From contig CALEYW010000001.1 in NCBI GenBank assembly GCA_937927945.1, positions 1-55,975 of the forward strand: a stretch of DNA of 55,975 nucleotides. The letters run 5' to 3'. Shown in pieces: positions 33,408 to 43,090 of this stretch. Below the pieces are notes generated by a model, which saw only the letters and a program-made list of their open reading frames with translations, did no database searches and was not told where the DNA came from. Numbering within the stretch: position 1 is the first letter of the stretch; every line of letters starts with the position of its first letter. A program made the translations under genes and the position numbers. This stretch comes from an uncultured candidate division WPS-2 bacterium (lineage in GTDB: Bacteria; Vulcanimicrobiota; Vulcanimicrobiia; Vulcanimicrobiales; Vulcanimicrobiaceae).

Positions 33408-34514
33408 CTACCGCTCGATGAGGCGCTGGACCATCTTGTAGACGATCGTCGTTTGGGTCCCGCTCTTGAGCGCGTAGTTCGGGTCGTCGTAACCCCACCA
33501 ATCCCAGCAGCCCTGCGGATTGAACGGCACGGTCGACGACTTCACCGCATACGGATAGAGGACGATGATGTCGTTCGTGTCGGCCCATTCGTCGATCCCT
33601 GACTCGGTGATGAACTTCGTTCCGATGTCGGCCTGCGTCTGCAGGCAGCCGTGGAAGGCGACGACGAGGCCGCAGGGGTGCCGCTCGGAGCAGCGTTGCG
33701 GGACGAAGTAGTAGCCGTTCGTGTCCATCGAGTTGCTCGCTGCGGCGCCGAACTCGGTCTGATCGAAGTTTACGAGCTGACCTTTGAGCCGGTGGTCGTT
33801 GCGTGGTTCGAGGCGCCCGAAGAACGCCGTCAGCCACGTCCGCTCGGAGTCGTAGGCGTTCGAGCCGGAACCGCACGAGATCATGTAGGGGCTGCCGACC
33901 GTCCCGCACGGCAGCTCGCCGTCGGGCGACTCCCAGCCGTGTTCGGCCGGAAACGCGTTGTCATACTTGACGACGTTCGCACCGTAGTGCTGGTACTCGG
34001 TCTCGAGATCGTTCATCTCCGCTTGCTTGACGACCGTGTCTTGCGTCCCCGACCACAGATAGACCGGCTGTCCCCGCAGGTTCTCGTCGTTGTCGATCGT
34101 ACCGGCCGCCGATTGCAGGTCGAGGTAGCTCTCGGACTCCACCAGCGTGCTCTGATAGAGGCCTTCGCCGCCGCAGTCCGCCAGCGCCGTCGCGACGTTG
34201 CCGAGCGCGCAGTAGTAGACGCCGCCGGCGTAGATCGCGGCGCCCTTGAACGTCCTGGAGTGCGCCACGTACATCTGCACGCCGAAGAAGCCTCCCGAGG
34301 AGATTCCCGCGACGAACACTTTCGCGGGGTCGATGTCGTAGCTCCGAAGCCGCCGGATCGCGCTCGTTGCGACCGCATCGGTGCTGCGAACGCCGCTGTC
34401 GGCGGCGAGCGGAACCGGCGGCGCGCTCCTGGTCGCCGCGCCGCCACCGCAGCCGGCCGCGGCGAGACAGACCGCGAGCAACAGGAACAGATCGAACCGC
34501 TCTGCACGGAGCAT
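33408..34514 (-). CDS. PHB depolymerase-like esterase lipoprotein, permuted (type II) order
   Basis: A 368-residue exported protein. ATG 34514 follows AGGAGG by 8 bases; a lipobox (AAAGC, Cys22) predicts lipid anchoring. The lipase box GISSGG (Ser72) comes early, followed by FFGVQMYVAHSRTFKGAAIY. The part that normally precedes it in PHB depolymerases, LVVAFHGCLQTQADIGTKFI and NPQGCWDWWGYDD, is here C-terminal. That order is the type II catalytic arrangement, in which the oxyanion region lies after the lipase box. Many Cys suggest disulfides. The likely substrate is a polyester or other ester outside the cell. Confidence 0.8.
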   Translation of the reverse strand: MLRAERFDLFLLLAVCLAAAGCGGGAATRSAPPVPLAADSGVRSTDAVATSAIRRLRSYDIDPAKVFVAGISSGGFFGVQMYVAHSRTFKGAAIYAGGVYYCALGNVATALADCGGEGLYQSTLVESESYLDLQSAAGTIDNDENLRGQPVYLWSGTQDTVVKQAEMNDLETEYQHYGANVVKYDNAFPAEHGWESPDGELPCGTVGSPYMISCGSGSNAYDSERTWLTAFFGRLEPRNDHRLKGQLVNFDQTEFGAAASNSMDTNGYYFVPQRCSERHPCGLVVAFHGCLQTQADIGTKFITESGIDEWADTNDIIVLYPYAVKSSTVPFNPQGCWDWWGYDDPNYALKSGTQTTIVYKMVQRLIER

Positions 34515-34715
34515 CGACGGGCCTCCTATCGTCCTACGAATATGGGTGCCAGATACCCACGGACTGCGCAAGCCAAGCAGGCATGGCCGAGGCCGCTGCC
34601 GTTGACGGCACGGGATCACGCGCCCACGGCCGTCGTTCCGCAGGTGGCGCGATCTGACGATTTCTTGGCGCGATCTGATTAGCTCAATTCGCCCACGGAC
34701 GCGCACAGTTGACCC

Positions 34716-34849
34716 ATGTCGAAGCTTTGGCTCATCACCGGAAGCTCGCGCGGACTCGGCCGACCGTGAACAACGCCGGCTATGCGAACATCAACTCGAT
34801 CGAGGACGTGGCCGAGAACGACTTCCGCACGCAGTTCGAGACGAACGAT
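34716..34849 (+). pseudogene. Short-chain dehydrogenase remnant
   Basis: ATG 34716 reads MSKLWLITGSSRGLGRP and stops at 34767-34769. In another frame the mid-part follows at once, VNNAGYANINSIEDVAENDF-RTQFETN. About 65 residues between the two blocks and everything after the second are missing. The order of surviving blocks shows internal deletion, not random sequence. Confidence 0.7.
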
Positions 34850-34862
34850 TCACCGACTGAGC

Positions 34863-35281
34863 ATGGAAAAGCAGCCGCCCGTCCGCCTACTCCTGGGTTC
34901 CGACGCCGTTTTCCTCGCCCACCTGTACGCCCAGCAGCGCGCCGAGGAAGACGCTCGGTGGGAGACGCTCAGCCGGTCGACGGACTTCGAAGGCTCGGTC
35001 GATTTCGCGGAAACGCGTCACTTCGCGTGTGAGGTCGCGTTCGACGCCTCCTCACGCGGAGCGCCGACTTGTACGAGGTTCTGCTGCCCGAGCTCGAGGC
35101 GGCTTTGCACGAGCACCTCGGCTCGTCTACCCTCGCAGACGATGTGAAGAGCGTTCTTCGACGCAGCATGAGCGGCGAGCGCCCCAGCGTCGAAAAGGTT
35201 GCCGCGGCGATGCGTATGAGCCCTCGCACCCTTCAACGACGCCTACAGAACAGGAGACGAGCTACCATTGAACTCGTTTAA
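34863..35281 (+). pseudogene. AraC-family regulator remnant
   Basis: ATG 34863 starts MEKQPPVRLLLGSDAVFLAH, like the N terminus of OruR/ArcR-type AraC proteins. The frame breaks near 35045. Another frame carries YEVLLPELEAALHEHL and the first half of the DNA-binding domain, PSVEKVAAAMRMSPRTLQRR-LQ, ending in TAA at 35279-35281. The central sensor domain and the second HTH are gone. It directly follows the SDR remnant. 35282-35372 shows no gene. Confidence 0.65.
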
Positions 35282-35372
35282 GCGCGCGTTCCACGGATGG
35301 CAGGGCGCAACACTGGTGCGCTGGCGGCAATTCCAACGCGATCGTGTCGGCGCTCAGTAGAGCACCGGTTCC

Positions 35373-35663
35373 CTAAGGTCGCGATCCCATCCGGACGTAT
35401 GCGGCGCCGCGGGCGTCCAGATAGATGGCGGTGGTGGTCTCCACGATCCGCGCAATTGCCGCCCTGCACGTTGGGCAGCGCAGCACCACGCCCGGCCCGC
35501 GCGTAAAAGCGAGTAACGCACCCATCTCTGCATCGCTTGCACAGCCGGCACATCGTGCAACGGCAGTCGTCATGTCCCGGCCGAAGATCTGCTGCAGCTC
35601 CCCGGCGACCGCGTTCCCGTCCACCATCAGGGCCATATTCATGTCGGCCACCTCGTCGTCCAC
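35373..35663 (-). CDS. DUF6510 family zinc-ribbon-like protein
   Basis: A 96-residue protein with two CxxC pairs (CAGC and CPTC, about 25 residues apart) that could bind one zinc. VDGNAVAGELQQIFGRDMTT and GVVLRCPTCRAAIARIVETT fit the DUF6510 pattern. It is the last gene of a minus-strand trio with a flavin reductase and a sulfite-oxidase-like enzyme, a grouping I have seen repeatedly in actinobacteria. Role unknown, perhaps a small partner or maturation factor. Confidence 0.75.
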   Translation of the reverse strand: MDDEVADMNMALMVDGNAVAGELQQIFGRDMTTAVARCAGCASDAEMGALLAFTRGPGVVLRCPTCRAAIARIVETTTAIYLDARGAAYVRMGSRP

Positions 35664-35675
35664 GTTTACGTCTCC

Positions 35676-36418
35676 TCACGTTCCAGTCGGGCCGAATCGC
35701 TCCGTACGAACGCGTCCGGCCGGCAGCCCCATCGCAACGAGCGCGTTCGACACGGCCTCGACCAAGAGCGTGGGCCCGCACACATACGAGCGAACACCAT
35801 TTCCAAGCGATTGCATGACCTCATCGAGCATCGCCGGGTCGATTCGACGCTGATACCCGGTCCAGCCCGGCGGAGCGTGCCGAGTGAATGTGAAGACCAC
35901 CTCCAACTCACCGTCGCCATCCGCGAGCCGCTCGAATTCGGTTCTGTAGATAACCTCCTGCGCGCTTCGACTGCTATACAGAAGCCGAGCTGGAATCGGC
36001 GCTTTCTGCGCTGCGCGGTGTCGCAGCATCGCCATGAGCGGCACCACTCCGGAGCCGCCGCCGATGAGCAGCAACGGGCCGCCGAGCGACACGTCCCAAA
36101 CGAAGTATCCGCCGATGGGCCCGCGTACCTCGAGTTGATCGCCGGGCATGAGGACGTCATCCAAATATGGCGAGACCTCACCGTCGTCGATCCGTTCAAC
36201 GGTCAAATCGACCTCGCCGGCGCGCTCGGGCTCGGAGGCAGCGGAGTAGCTGCGCTCAGTCCGGTAGCCGTCAGGTGCCGTTAGGCTCACGTCGTAATGC
36301 TGACCCGGCCGGTGCGCCATCCATTTGGGAAGCGCCAGCGTCAACGTTTTTGTTCGCGGCGTCTCGGTTCTGACTCGGGTCACTTCACCGACCTGCCATT
36401 CCAGAGCGGGCTGCACGG

Positions 36419-36422
<4 letters not shown>
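35676..36422 (-). CDS. FAD-dependent ferredoxin-NAD(P)H reductase-type oxidoreductase
   Basis: A 248-residue FNR-family reductase. FAD-binding RSYSAASEP (about 57-65), NAD(P)-binding GGGSGVVPLMAMLRH (about 119-133) and C-terminal YVCGPTLLVEAV are present. There is no 2Fe-2S domain. It overlaps the preceding YedY-like gene by 4 bp (ATGA), so the two very likely form an electron-transfer pair: NAD(P)H or the Mo enzyme at one end, flavin at the other. Confidence 0.88.
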
Positions 36423-37024
<602 letters not shown>

Positions 37025-37309
37025 CTTCGCCTCCGCTTCTGCTGAGCGCCCCCACGCCGGCTGGCAGGAGGGCAATTCAACGCCGGCCGTCTGCATCATT
37101 TGCGGGTGTTCACGGACGCGATCCCGTGGCACGTGTCGTACTCGTGCAGCGAACCCGGCACGTCGCGCCGCGGCCAGAACGATGACTCCTCGCGACGTCC
37201 ACGCAGTCATCGCCGCCCGCGAGCAAGTCGGACGAATCGTCAGAAAAGAGCGGGTGACAAATCCATCGCGAACACCACCCCGCCTCGTAACGAAGCGGGG
37301 GTTGGCCGC

Positions 37310-37939
37310 ATGTGGGTCGTCCTTTTCTTGCTCGGGTGCTATCACGGCATCAATCCGGCAATGGGCTGGCTTTTTGCCGTCGCCCTCGGTTTGCAGGAGC
37401 GAAGCACACGCGCGGTGGCGGCCGCGATCGTTCCCATCGCGATCGGCCACATTGCGTCCGTGGCCGTCGTCGTGTCGGTCGCGCTCACCGCAGCAGGGAC
37501 ATTCCCCCAACCTGCGGTTCGCGTCATAGCAGCATTGCTGTTGGTGGGCTTCGGCGTCTATCGACTGGTGCGCGCACGGCACCCACGCTGGCTTGGTATG
37601 CGCGTGGGATTCGGCGGGCTCGTCCTGTGGGGCTTTCTCATGGCGAGCGCCCATGGCGCGGGATTGATGCTGCTTCCGTTCGTCCTGCCGGCGTCGCCGA
37701 TGGCGATGGACGCGTCGATGCCGATGCCGCTGGCGGCCCATGGCGTTTCAGCCGGTGTCGAGATGGGGGTGTTGATCGTCTGCGTGCATTCGCTCGGTTA
37801 TCTGCTCGTCACAACGGTCGTCGCATTTCTCGTTTACCGTCGGTTCGGGTTGAAGCTTCTCCGCACGGCGTGGTTCAATATAGACCTGGTTTGGGCGGTC
37901 GTCCTGATCGCCGCCGGATTGATCGCGCTGGCGACGTGA
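37310..37939 (+). CDS. Polytopic membrane protein with Met-rich loop
   Basis: A 209-residue protein with about six transmembrane helices. It begins WVVLFLLGCYHGINPAMGWL-FAVALGLQE, a conserved opening in an uncharacterised family somewhat reminiscent of NicO/HupE metal transporters. Between helices lies a Met-rich loop (SPMAMDASMPMPLAAHG) that might bind copper or another soft metal. It precedes the methanethiol oxidase gene by 30 bp; that enzyme needs copper, so copper delivery is an attractive but untested idea. The upstream 285 bp (37025-37309), between divergent genes, shows no convincing gene. Confidence 0.7.
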   Translation: MWVVLFLLGCYHGINPAMGWLFAVALGLQERSTRAVAAAIVPIAIGHIASVAVVVSVALTAAGTFPQPAVRVIAALLLVGFGVYRLVRARHPRWLGMRVGFGGLVLWGFLMASAHGAGLMLLPFVLPASPMAMDASMPMPLAAHGVSAGVEMGVLIVCVHSLGYLLVTTVVAFLVYRRFGLKLLRTAWFNIDLVWAVVLIAAGLIALAT

Positions 37940-37969
37940 ACCACGAGGCGGCAGAAAGTAGGGTTGCAC

Positions 37970-39358
37970 ATGTTGATGATGCCCGACCCGACGTTTTATC
38001 CTTCCGCGAAGCTCGCGATGCAGGCGCCGCCGGAGCGATTGGCTTACGTGGCGCTCCTCAATCCGAAGGCCGACGGCCGAGACGCGCTCGCCGTCGTAGA
38101 TGTCGATACCGCTTCGGGCACGTATGGCTCGGTGACCGGACGCCTCGACATGCCGAACGCAGGCGACGAATTGCACCATTTTGGCTGGAACGCGTGCAGC
38201 GCGGCGCTCTGCCCGTATGCACCGCACCCGCACATCGAGCGCCGCTACTTGATCGTCCCGGGTCTTCGCTCATCGCGCATTCACATCATCGACACCAAGC
38301 CCGATCCGGCACAGCCTCGGATCGTCCGCGTGATCGAACCCCAGGACCTCGTGAACCGCACCGGGTACACGCGGCCGCACACCACCCACTGCGGCCCGGA
38401 TGACATCTACATGAGCGCGCTCGGGTCGGCGAACGGCGACGGGCCGGGCGGCATCTTCGTCATGGACCACTATACGTTCGACGTCTTGGGGCGTTGGGAA
38501 GTCGATCGTGGTCCGCAATTCTTCGCGTACGACTTCTGGTGGCATCTGGGGTACGACGTGATGGTGTCGAGCGAGTGGGGGACGCCGAACATGATCGAGG
38601 CGGGGCTCGATCCCAACCTGCTCTTACAAGGTAAGTACGGGCACCAGCTGCATTTTTGGGACCTACGACGGCGCAAACATCTTCAGAGCGTCGATCTCGG
38701 TGCCGAGCAGCAGATGGTGCTCGAACTGCGCCCGTCCCATGACCCGACGAAAGCCTATGGGTTCGTCGGTGTCGTCATCTCGCTGAAGGATCTCTCGAGC
38801 TCCGTTTGGGTTTGGCACCGCGAGGGCGGCACGTGGAAGGTGCGCAAGGTCATCGAGATCCCCGCGGAACCGGCCGAACCGGAGCAGTTGCCCGAGATGC
38901 TGAAGTCGTTTTCGGCAGTGCCGCCGTTGGTGACGGATATCGACCTCTCGCTCGACGACCGGTTCTTGTATGTGTCCGCTTGGGGAACCGGCGAGATGCG
39001 TCAATACGACGTCAGCGATCCCTTCAGTCCGCGGCTCGTGGGGTCGGTACGAATTGGCGGTATCGCGAAAAGCACGCCGCATCCCAAACAGCCGTCGACT
39101 CCACGCACCGGTGGACCGCAAATGGTCGAAGTGAGTCGGGACGGGCATCGCGTGTACTTCACGAACTCGCTCTATCGCGCATGGGATGACCAGTTCTACC
39201 ATCGGGGTCTTTCGAGCTGGATGGTAAAACTCGACGTCGATCCGAACGGCGGAATTGCATTCGATCCGACGTTCTTCGTGGAATTCGACGGCCATCGCGC
39301 TCACCAAGTCCGGCTCCAAGGCGGAGATGCGTCCTCCGATTCATACTGCTATCCGTAA
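37970..39358 (+). CDS. SBP56 family methanethiol oxidase
   Basis: A protein of 462 residues from ATG 37970 (TTG 37964 possible); AGTAGGG lies 6 bases upstream. The sequence follows SELENBP1/MTO throughout: DELHHFGWNACSAAL, HTTHCGPDDIYMSALG, YDFWWHLGYDVMVSSEWGTP, YGHQLHFWDLRRRKHLQSVD, VTDIDLSLDDRFLYVSAWGT and TGGPQMVEVSRDGHRVYFTN. His-rich segments are the proposed copper ligands. The family converts methanethiol to formaldehyde, H2S and H2O2. With sulfite dehydrogenase genes close by, a C1-sulfur oxidation route is likely. It converges with the aconitase X small subunit, overlapping by 10 bp. Confidence 0.9.
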   Translation: MLMMPDPTFYPSAKLAMQAPPERLAYVALLNPKADGRDALAVVDVDTASGTYGSVTGRLDMPNAGDELHHFGWNACSAALCPYAPHPHIERRYLIVPGLRSSRIHIIDTKPDPAQPRIVRVIEPQDLVNRTGYTRPHTTHCGPDDIYMSALGSANGDGPGGIFVMDHYTFDVLGRWEVDRGPQFFAYDFWWHLGYDVMVSSEWGTPNMIEAGLDPNLLLQGKYGHQLHFWDLRRRKHLQSVDLGAEQQMVLELRPSHDPTKAYGFVGVVISLKDLSSSVWVWHREGGTWKVRKVIEIPAEPAEPEQLPEMLKSFSAVPPLVTDIDLSLDDRFLYVSAWGTGEMRQYDVSDPFSPRLVGSVRIGGIAKSTPHPKQPSTPRTGGPQMVEVSRDGHRVYFTNSLYRAWDDQFYHRGLSSWMVKLDVDPNGGIAFDPTFFVEFDGHRAHQVRLQGGDASSDSYCYP

Positions 39359-39774
39359 GAGGGCCCCGGAAGCACCACGACGCGTCGCGCTGCGGGTTCC
39401 AGCCGGACGTGATCGCCGTTGCGCAGCACCTCGAAGATCGCCGGGTCGACGCCGGCCAAGATGGGAATCCCCGCTGCCGCCGCGCCCTGCACCATCACGG
39501 GATTGACTTTCCCGAACACGAGGCCGGCGAAGCCGACGCCGCGGCCGCGCATCATCATGAATGCCCAACCGCCCGCGATCCCACCTTGCACTCCGGGCGA
39601 GACCAAAATCGTACCGGCGATACGTTGGCCCTGCAGCGGATGGTCGGACCGCGAGAATATGCCGTTTTCGCGGTCGAGATCGTATCGTGGGCTGAACGTA
39701 CGCATCGACACCAGAACCGTCGCTTCTGTTGCAGGCCCGAGCGCGCGCTCGCACGTGAAGATTCGTTCGCTCAT
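39349..39774 (-). CDS. Aconitase X small (swivel) subunit
   Basis: A 141-residue protein (DUF126). ATG 39774 overlaps the stop of the large subunit gene by 4 bp. It carries the swivel-domain signature DLDRENGIFSRSDHPLQGQR, PGVQGGIAGGWAFM and the C-terminal SPGD-like GVDPAIFEVLRNGDHVRLEP. It completes the active site of the large subunit. Two-gene AcnX enzymes act as cis-3-hydroxyproline dehydratases or mevalonate-5-phosphate dehydratases. Confidence 0.88.
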   Translation of the reverse strand: MSERIFTCERALGPATEATVLVSMRTFSPRYDLDRENGIFSRSDHPLQGQRIAGTILVSPGVQGGIAGGWAFMMMRGRGVGFAGLVFGKVNPVMVQGAAAAGIPILAGVDPAIFEVLRNGDHVRLEPAARRVVVLPGPSYG

Positions 39775-41012
39775 CTCACGGCTCCGGTGACGGCAGCGTC
39801 GACGCACACTTGCGTCGGCCGCAAGATCGGCTCGTAGCCATGAGCCTTGATGATATTTGCCAGCTTGGCGGAGTTCGTGACGACGCGCGTCCAGCCGAAT
39901 TGTCGCTGCATCTCCGCAGGATCCATGATGTACCAGCACGTTCCTTGCAGCAACATCGCTCCGGTGGCTGCGATTCGGCCTTCGATCCCGGTCGAGGCAG
40001 CAGCCGCCTTGACCATGGCGTTGGTGGTGATGAGCACGGTCATGTCCTCCGCGATGCGACGGCCGGCGAATGCATCAGCGATCGTCTCGATCTCGCTCAG
40101 TGAGAGCTGCGGCGCACTAAACACCACCAGGCGCACGGCGGGATCTGCCGGAGTGGTTCGCTCGTAGAACGATTCGAGATCCGCCCGCGTGACACTGAAC
40201 TCGTCACGCAGCGGCTTCGTGCCAAGCTCCCGTTCGGAGCGCGCTTCCGGCGTGACACCGACGAGGTGGAACATCGCCAGCGAACCGTGACTTGCGAGTG
40301 CGGCGCCAAGATGCTTGAGTTCGTCGGGAGACGGCCCGCGAACACCGGGAGCGAGAACGATCGCGGGGACCGACCAGTAATCACGAACGCGGTCGCCGAT
40401 GATGCCGCCGAGCGCCCCCCAGTCCGCCACGTCATCGAGCGGGGCCTCGAGGACGATGCGCGCGGTCGGCCGGCGCACCTCATCGAGATGAAATCCGTAT
40501 GCCGGCGTACGGCCGGTGATCGCCGAGGCGATGGCAGCCGGACCCGATTCGTAATTGGTGCGGGCTCCAAGCACCGAGTTCGCGTATGCGACCGTTCCGG
40601 TGTCGCCCCACGCGATGTGTTCGCCGAAACGGGGGACGTAGAGCGTCTGATACCCGATGCACGTATCGACGGTCCAAATTCCCAGCGCTCCCAACAGCTT
40701 GCGAACGTCCTTTTCGTGCGACACGAGTTCGACCGATTGGCGCAGACGCTGGGAGTATTCGTACTCGACGCACTGCGCGTTGCGGGACGTCCCGACGCGG
40801 ACTTTGCCACCGGCATCGAGCAGGCGCTGCAAGAACGACTGACCTGCGTTGCCCATCACCTCGTAGTCGCCCATCATGTGCACGTTGCTGACCGGCACGA
40901 ACCGCTCGGCGCCGAAGAAGTCACCGACCTCGATTTGCTGTTCGATGCACATGCGCGCCGCTTCACCTTGCGCGCCCTCGGCGATGGCCTTCTCTTCGTC
41001 GTTTAATAGCAT
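39771..41012 (-). CDS. Aconitase X catalytic (large) subunit
   Basis: A 413-residue subunit (DUF521). Features include MLLNDEEKAIAEG at the start, VPVSNVHMMGDY, AYANSVLGARTNYESGPAAI and TTNAMVKAAAASTGI. Cys22, Cys81, Cys118 and one late Cys in LQGTCWYIMDP are candidates for the Fe-S ligands. In bacteria this subtype usually dehydrates cis-3-hydroxy-L-proline. Here it sits with an MFS carrier and a GntR regulator rather than proline-racemase genes, so the substrate may be another hydroxy acid. Confidence 0.88.
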   Translation of the reverse strand: MLLNDEEKAIAEGAQGEAARMCIEQQIEVGDFFGAERFVPVSNVHMMGDYEVMGNAGQSFLQRLLDAGGKVRVGTSRNAQCVEYEYSQRLRQSVELVSHEKDVRKLLGALGIWTVDTCIGYQTLYVPRFGEHIAWGDTGTVAYANSVLGARTNYESGPAAIASAITGRTPAYGFHLDEVRRPTARIVLEAPLDDVADWGALGGIIGDRVRDYWSVPAIVLAPGVRGPSPDELKHLGAALASHGSLAMFHLVGVTPEARSERELGTKPLRDEFSVTRADLESFYERTTPADPAVRLVVFSAPQLSLSEIETIADAFAGRRIAEDMTVLITTNAMVKAAAASTGIEGRIAATGAMLLQGTCWYIMDPAEMQRQFGWTRVVTNSAKLANIIKAHGYEPILRPTQVCVDAAVTGAVR

Positions 41013-41014
41013 GC

Positions 41015-42274
41015 TTACGATATCTCCGCGGGGCGAACGTGGGGTGGGACTCGCTCGAGCGGGCTTTCGGGATCCGCGACCAAACGTTCATCGGGATCGA
41101 TAAGCCACACGAGACCTGCGCCGACGAGCATCAGCACGCTGGCGACAATGAAGGGAATCGTCCAGCTCTTCGTCAGCTGCACGAGCGCACCGAAGACGAG
41201 CGGTGAGACGATCCCGCCGACGTTCGCCCAGGTATTCATCCAACCGGCGCTCGTCGACGCGATTTCTCCCCCGACGTCCATAGCAATCGCCCAGAACACC
41301 GACACCGTCGCGTCCAGCATGAAGAACGAAGCCGTAAAGAGGACGATGGTCATCGTTTGGTCCGTTGCGAAAGCCGCCGGCAGAGACAACGCGACCGAGC
41401 CCACCATTCCGACGAATGGAACGATCCTCCGCCAGAAGCGCATGTCGCCGGTGCGTTTGCCGAGGACGTCGCTGATCCAACCGCCGAGGAGGCCGCCGAG
41501 CCCCCCGCCGATGAACGGCAGCGCGCCGAAGATGCCGACCTTGAGCAGCGTGAAGTGACGCTCCTCGATGAGGAATGTCGGAAGCCAGGTGAGGTAGATC
41601 GTCAGCGTGTAGAAGTAACAGAAGTCGGCGAGCGAGAGCGCCCACATCGTACGGCTACGAAGCACGGCACTCCACGCTGAGCGAACCATCGTCGGCTTGC
41701 GTGGCGCACCATTGGGTGTGTCGCGAAAAACGACGAGCCACAGCGCCGCAACCGCGAGCGTCGCGGTCCCGAAAAGGACGAACGGTCCGTGAATACCATA
41801 CCGTGCGAGTGCGACGACGGTAATCGGCACCGTGAGCGCAGCGCCGACGCGGGTGAATGCGTGCAGCACGCCCTGGACGTACGCCCGCTTTTCGCGCGGC
41901 ACCCACGCCCGCAAACCTCCGGTAACGGCCGGCATCGATGCCGATTCACCTGCACCGGTGACGAGCCGAGCGCCGAGCAACGCCCCAAACGAATTGGTGA
42001 CAAACCCGGTGGCCAAAGTGAAAAGACCGTACACGCCGACCAGGCCGGCAACCACGCCTCGCGCACCACTACGGTCTGCGAGCGAGGCAAGCAGCGGCTG
42101 CGCGAACGTGTAGGAAAGTCCGAAGATCGTGAAGATCAAGCCGAGCTGGATCTTCGTGATGTCCGTCGTCTTGAGAAGTTGGGGTCCGATCACGCCGATG
42201 ACGGCCTTGTCGACATAGTTCGACATGAAGACCAAGCCGCCGACCAAAACGACCGACCAAACACGGATGTTCAA
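41015..42274 (-). CDS. MFS transporter, anion:cation symporter type
   Basis: A 419-residue carrier with about 12 transmembrane helices. Segments such as FMSNYVDKAVIGVIGPQLLK (first helix with Asp), QLGLIFTIFGLSYTFAQPLL and LADRSGARG (loop 2-3 signature) fit the ACS family (glucarate, phthalate, hexuronate carriers). It ends 3 bp before the aconitase X start on the same strand, so it probably imports the substrate of that enzyme. Confidence 0.9.
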   Translation of the reverse strand: MNIRVWSVVLVGGLVFMSNYVDKAVIGVIGPQLLKTTDITKIQLGLIFTIFGLSYTFAQPLLASLADRSGARGVVAGLVGVYGLFTLATGFVTNSFGALLGARLVTGAGESASMPAVTGGLRAWVPREKRAYVQGVLHAFTRVGAALTVPITVVALARYGIHGPFVLFGTATLAVAALWLVVFRDTPNGAPRKPTMVRSAWSAVLRSRTMWALSLADFCYFYTLTIYLTWLPTFLIEERHFTLLKVGIFGALPFIGGGLGGLLGGWISDVLGKRTGDMRFWRRIVPFVGMVGSVALSLPAAFATDQTMTIVLFTASFFMLDATVSVFWAIAMDVGGEIASTSAGWMNTWANVGGIVSPLVFGALVQLTKSWTIPFIVASVLMLVGAGLVWLIDPDERLVADPESPLERVPPHVRPAEIS

Positions 42275-42301
42275 GAGCTGTCACCGCCTTGGGTTTTGGC
42301 G

Positions 42302-43054
42302 CTATGCGCGCGAGCGAAGGGTCTGCGTGACGGAAATGCCGTCGCGTGCGCTGAACGTGAATTCGTACGCTTCCGGGCGAACGCAAAACTGGCTGATTTC
42401 GAGCGGGACGTCGTGTTCGTCGTACGACACCCGGTCCAGCACGAGCAGCGCTTCCCCGGCCGCGAGGCCGAGAAGTCGTGCCGTTTCGGCGTCAGCGCGT
42501 TGAGCGCGGATCGCGACGTCGGCCCGAGCGATCGTGTGGCCGAGGAGCTCGCGCAAGATTCCGTAGCACGGCAGCCGCTCGGCCTGTGCGTGCGAAACCT
42601 GGCGCGCCTCGGGAATGATGTGAATGCGCGAGAGCGCGATCGGCGTCCCGGAAACACTGTAGCTGCGTTCCAAGCGCATTGCGGTTTCACACTGCAGCGC
42701 AGCGCGGACCCGTTCGTCGGCATCCACCAAGCGGAACTCACGCAGCTTCGTCTCCAGCGGAACGCCCTGGGCGACCAACGTCTCGTAGAAGCCGGCGAGC
42801 TTGCTCAAATCGTGGCGCACCTGCGGCCCAGCGACGAACGTCCCTTTGGCGCGACGACGGACGATGAGGCCCTCTTTGAGCAACAGATGCATCGCTTTGG
42901 TGGCGGTTACGCGGCTTACGCCGTAGCGCCGCATCAACTGCGCCTCGGTTTCGAGGCGAACGAACGGTGCGAGCAGACCCTCCATGATTTGCCGGCGCAG
43001 ATTGCCGGCGATCTGCTCGTACACCGGCTGCGAAGCTGCTCGATCGATCGCCAT
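42302..43054 (-). CDS. GntR-family regulator, HutC/UTRA type
   Basis: A 250-residue regulator. ATG 43054 follows GGGGAG. N-terminal winged helix (PVYEQIAGNLRRQIMEGLLA; YGVSRVTATKAMHLLLKEGL) and a UTRA effector domain ending YDEHDVPLEISQFCVRPEAY-EF. First gene of the regulator-MFS-aconitase X minus-strand unit; a substrate-responsive repressor is the usual role. The three 10-bp repeats just upstream (43091-43120) are its likely operator. Confidence 0.9.
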   Translation of the reverse strand: MAIDRAASQPVYEQIAGNLRRQIMEGLLAPFVRLETEAQLMRRYGVSRVTATKAMHLLLKEGLIVRRRAKGTFVAGPQVRHDLSKLAGFYETLVAQGVPLETKLREFRLVDADERVRAALQCETAMRLERSYSVSGTPIALSRIHIIPEARQVSHAQAERLPCYGILRELLGHTIARADVAIRAQRADAETARLLGLAAGEALLVLDRVSYDEHDVPLEISQFCVRPEAYEFTFSARDGISVTQTLRSRA

Positions 43055-43090
43055 GGTACGCTCCCCAGAGGAATTTTTTTTCGGATGATA

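Noticed and set aside
37025..37741. Extension of the YedY-like gene upstream of ATG 37024
   Set aside because: It covers the divergent membrane-protein gene and looks like shadow sequence; ATG 37024 has a strong Shine-Dalgarno.
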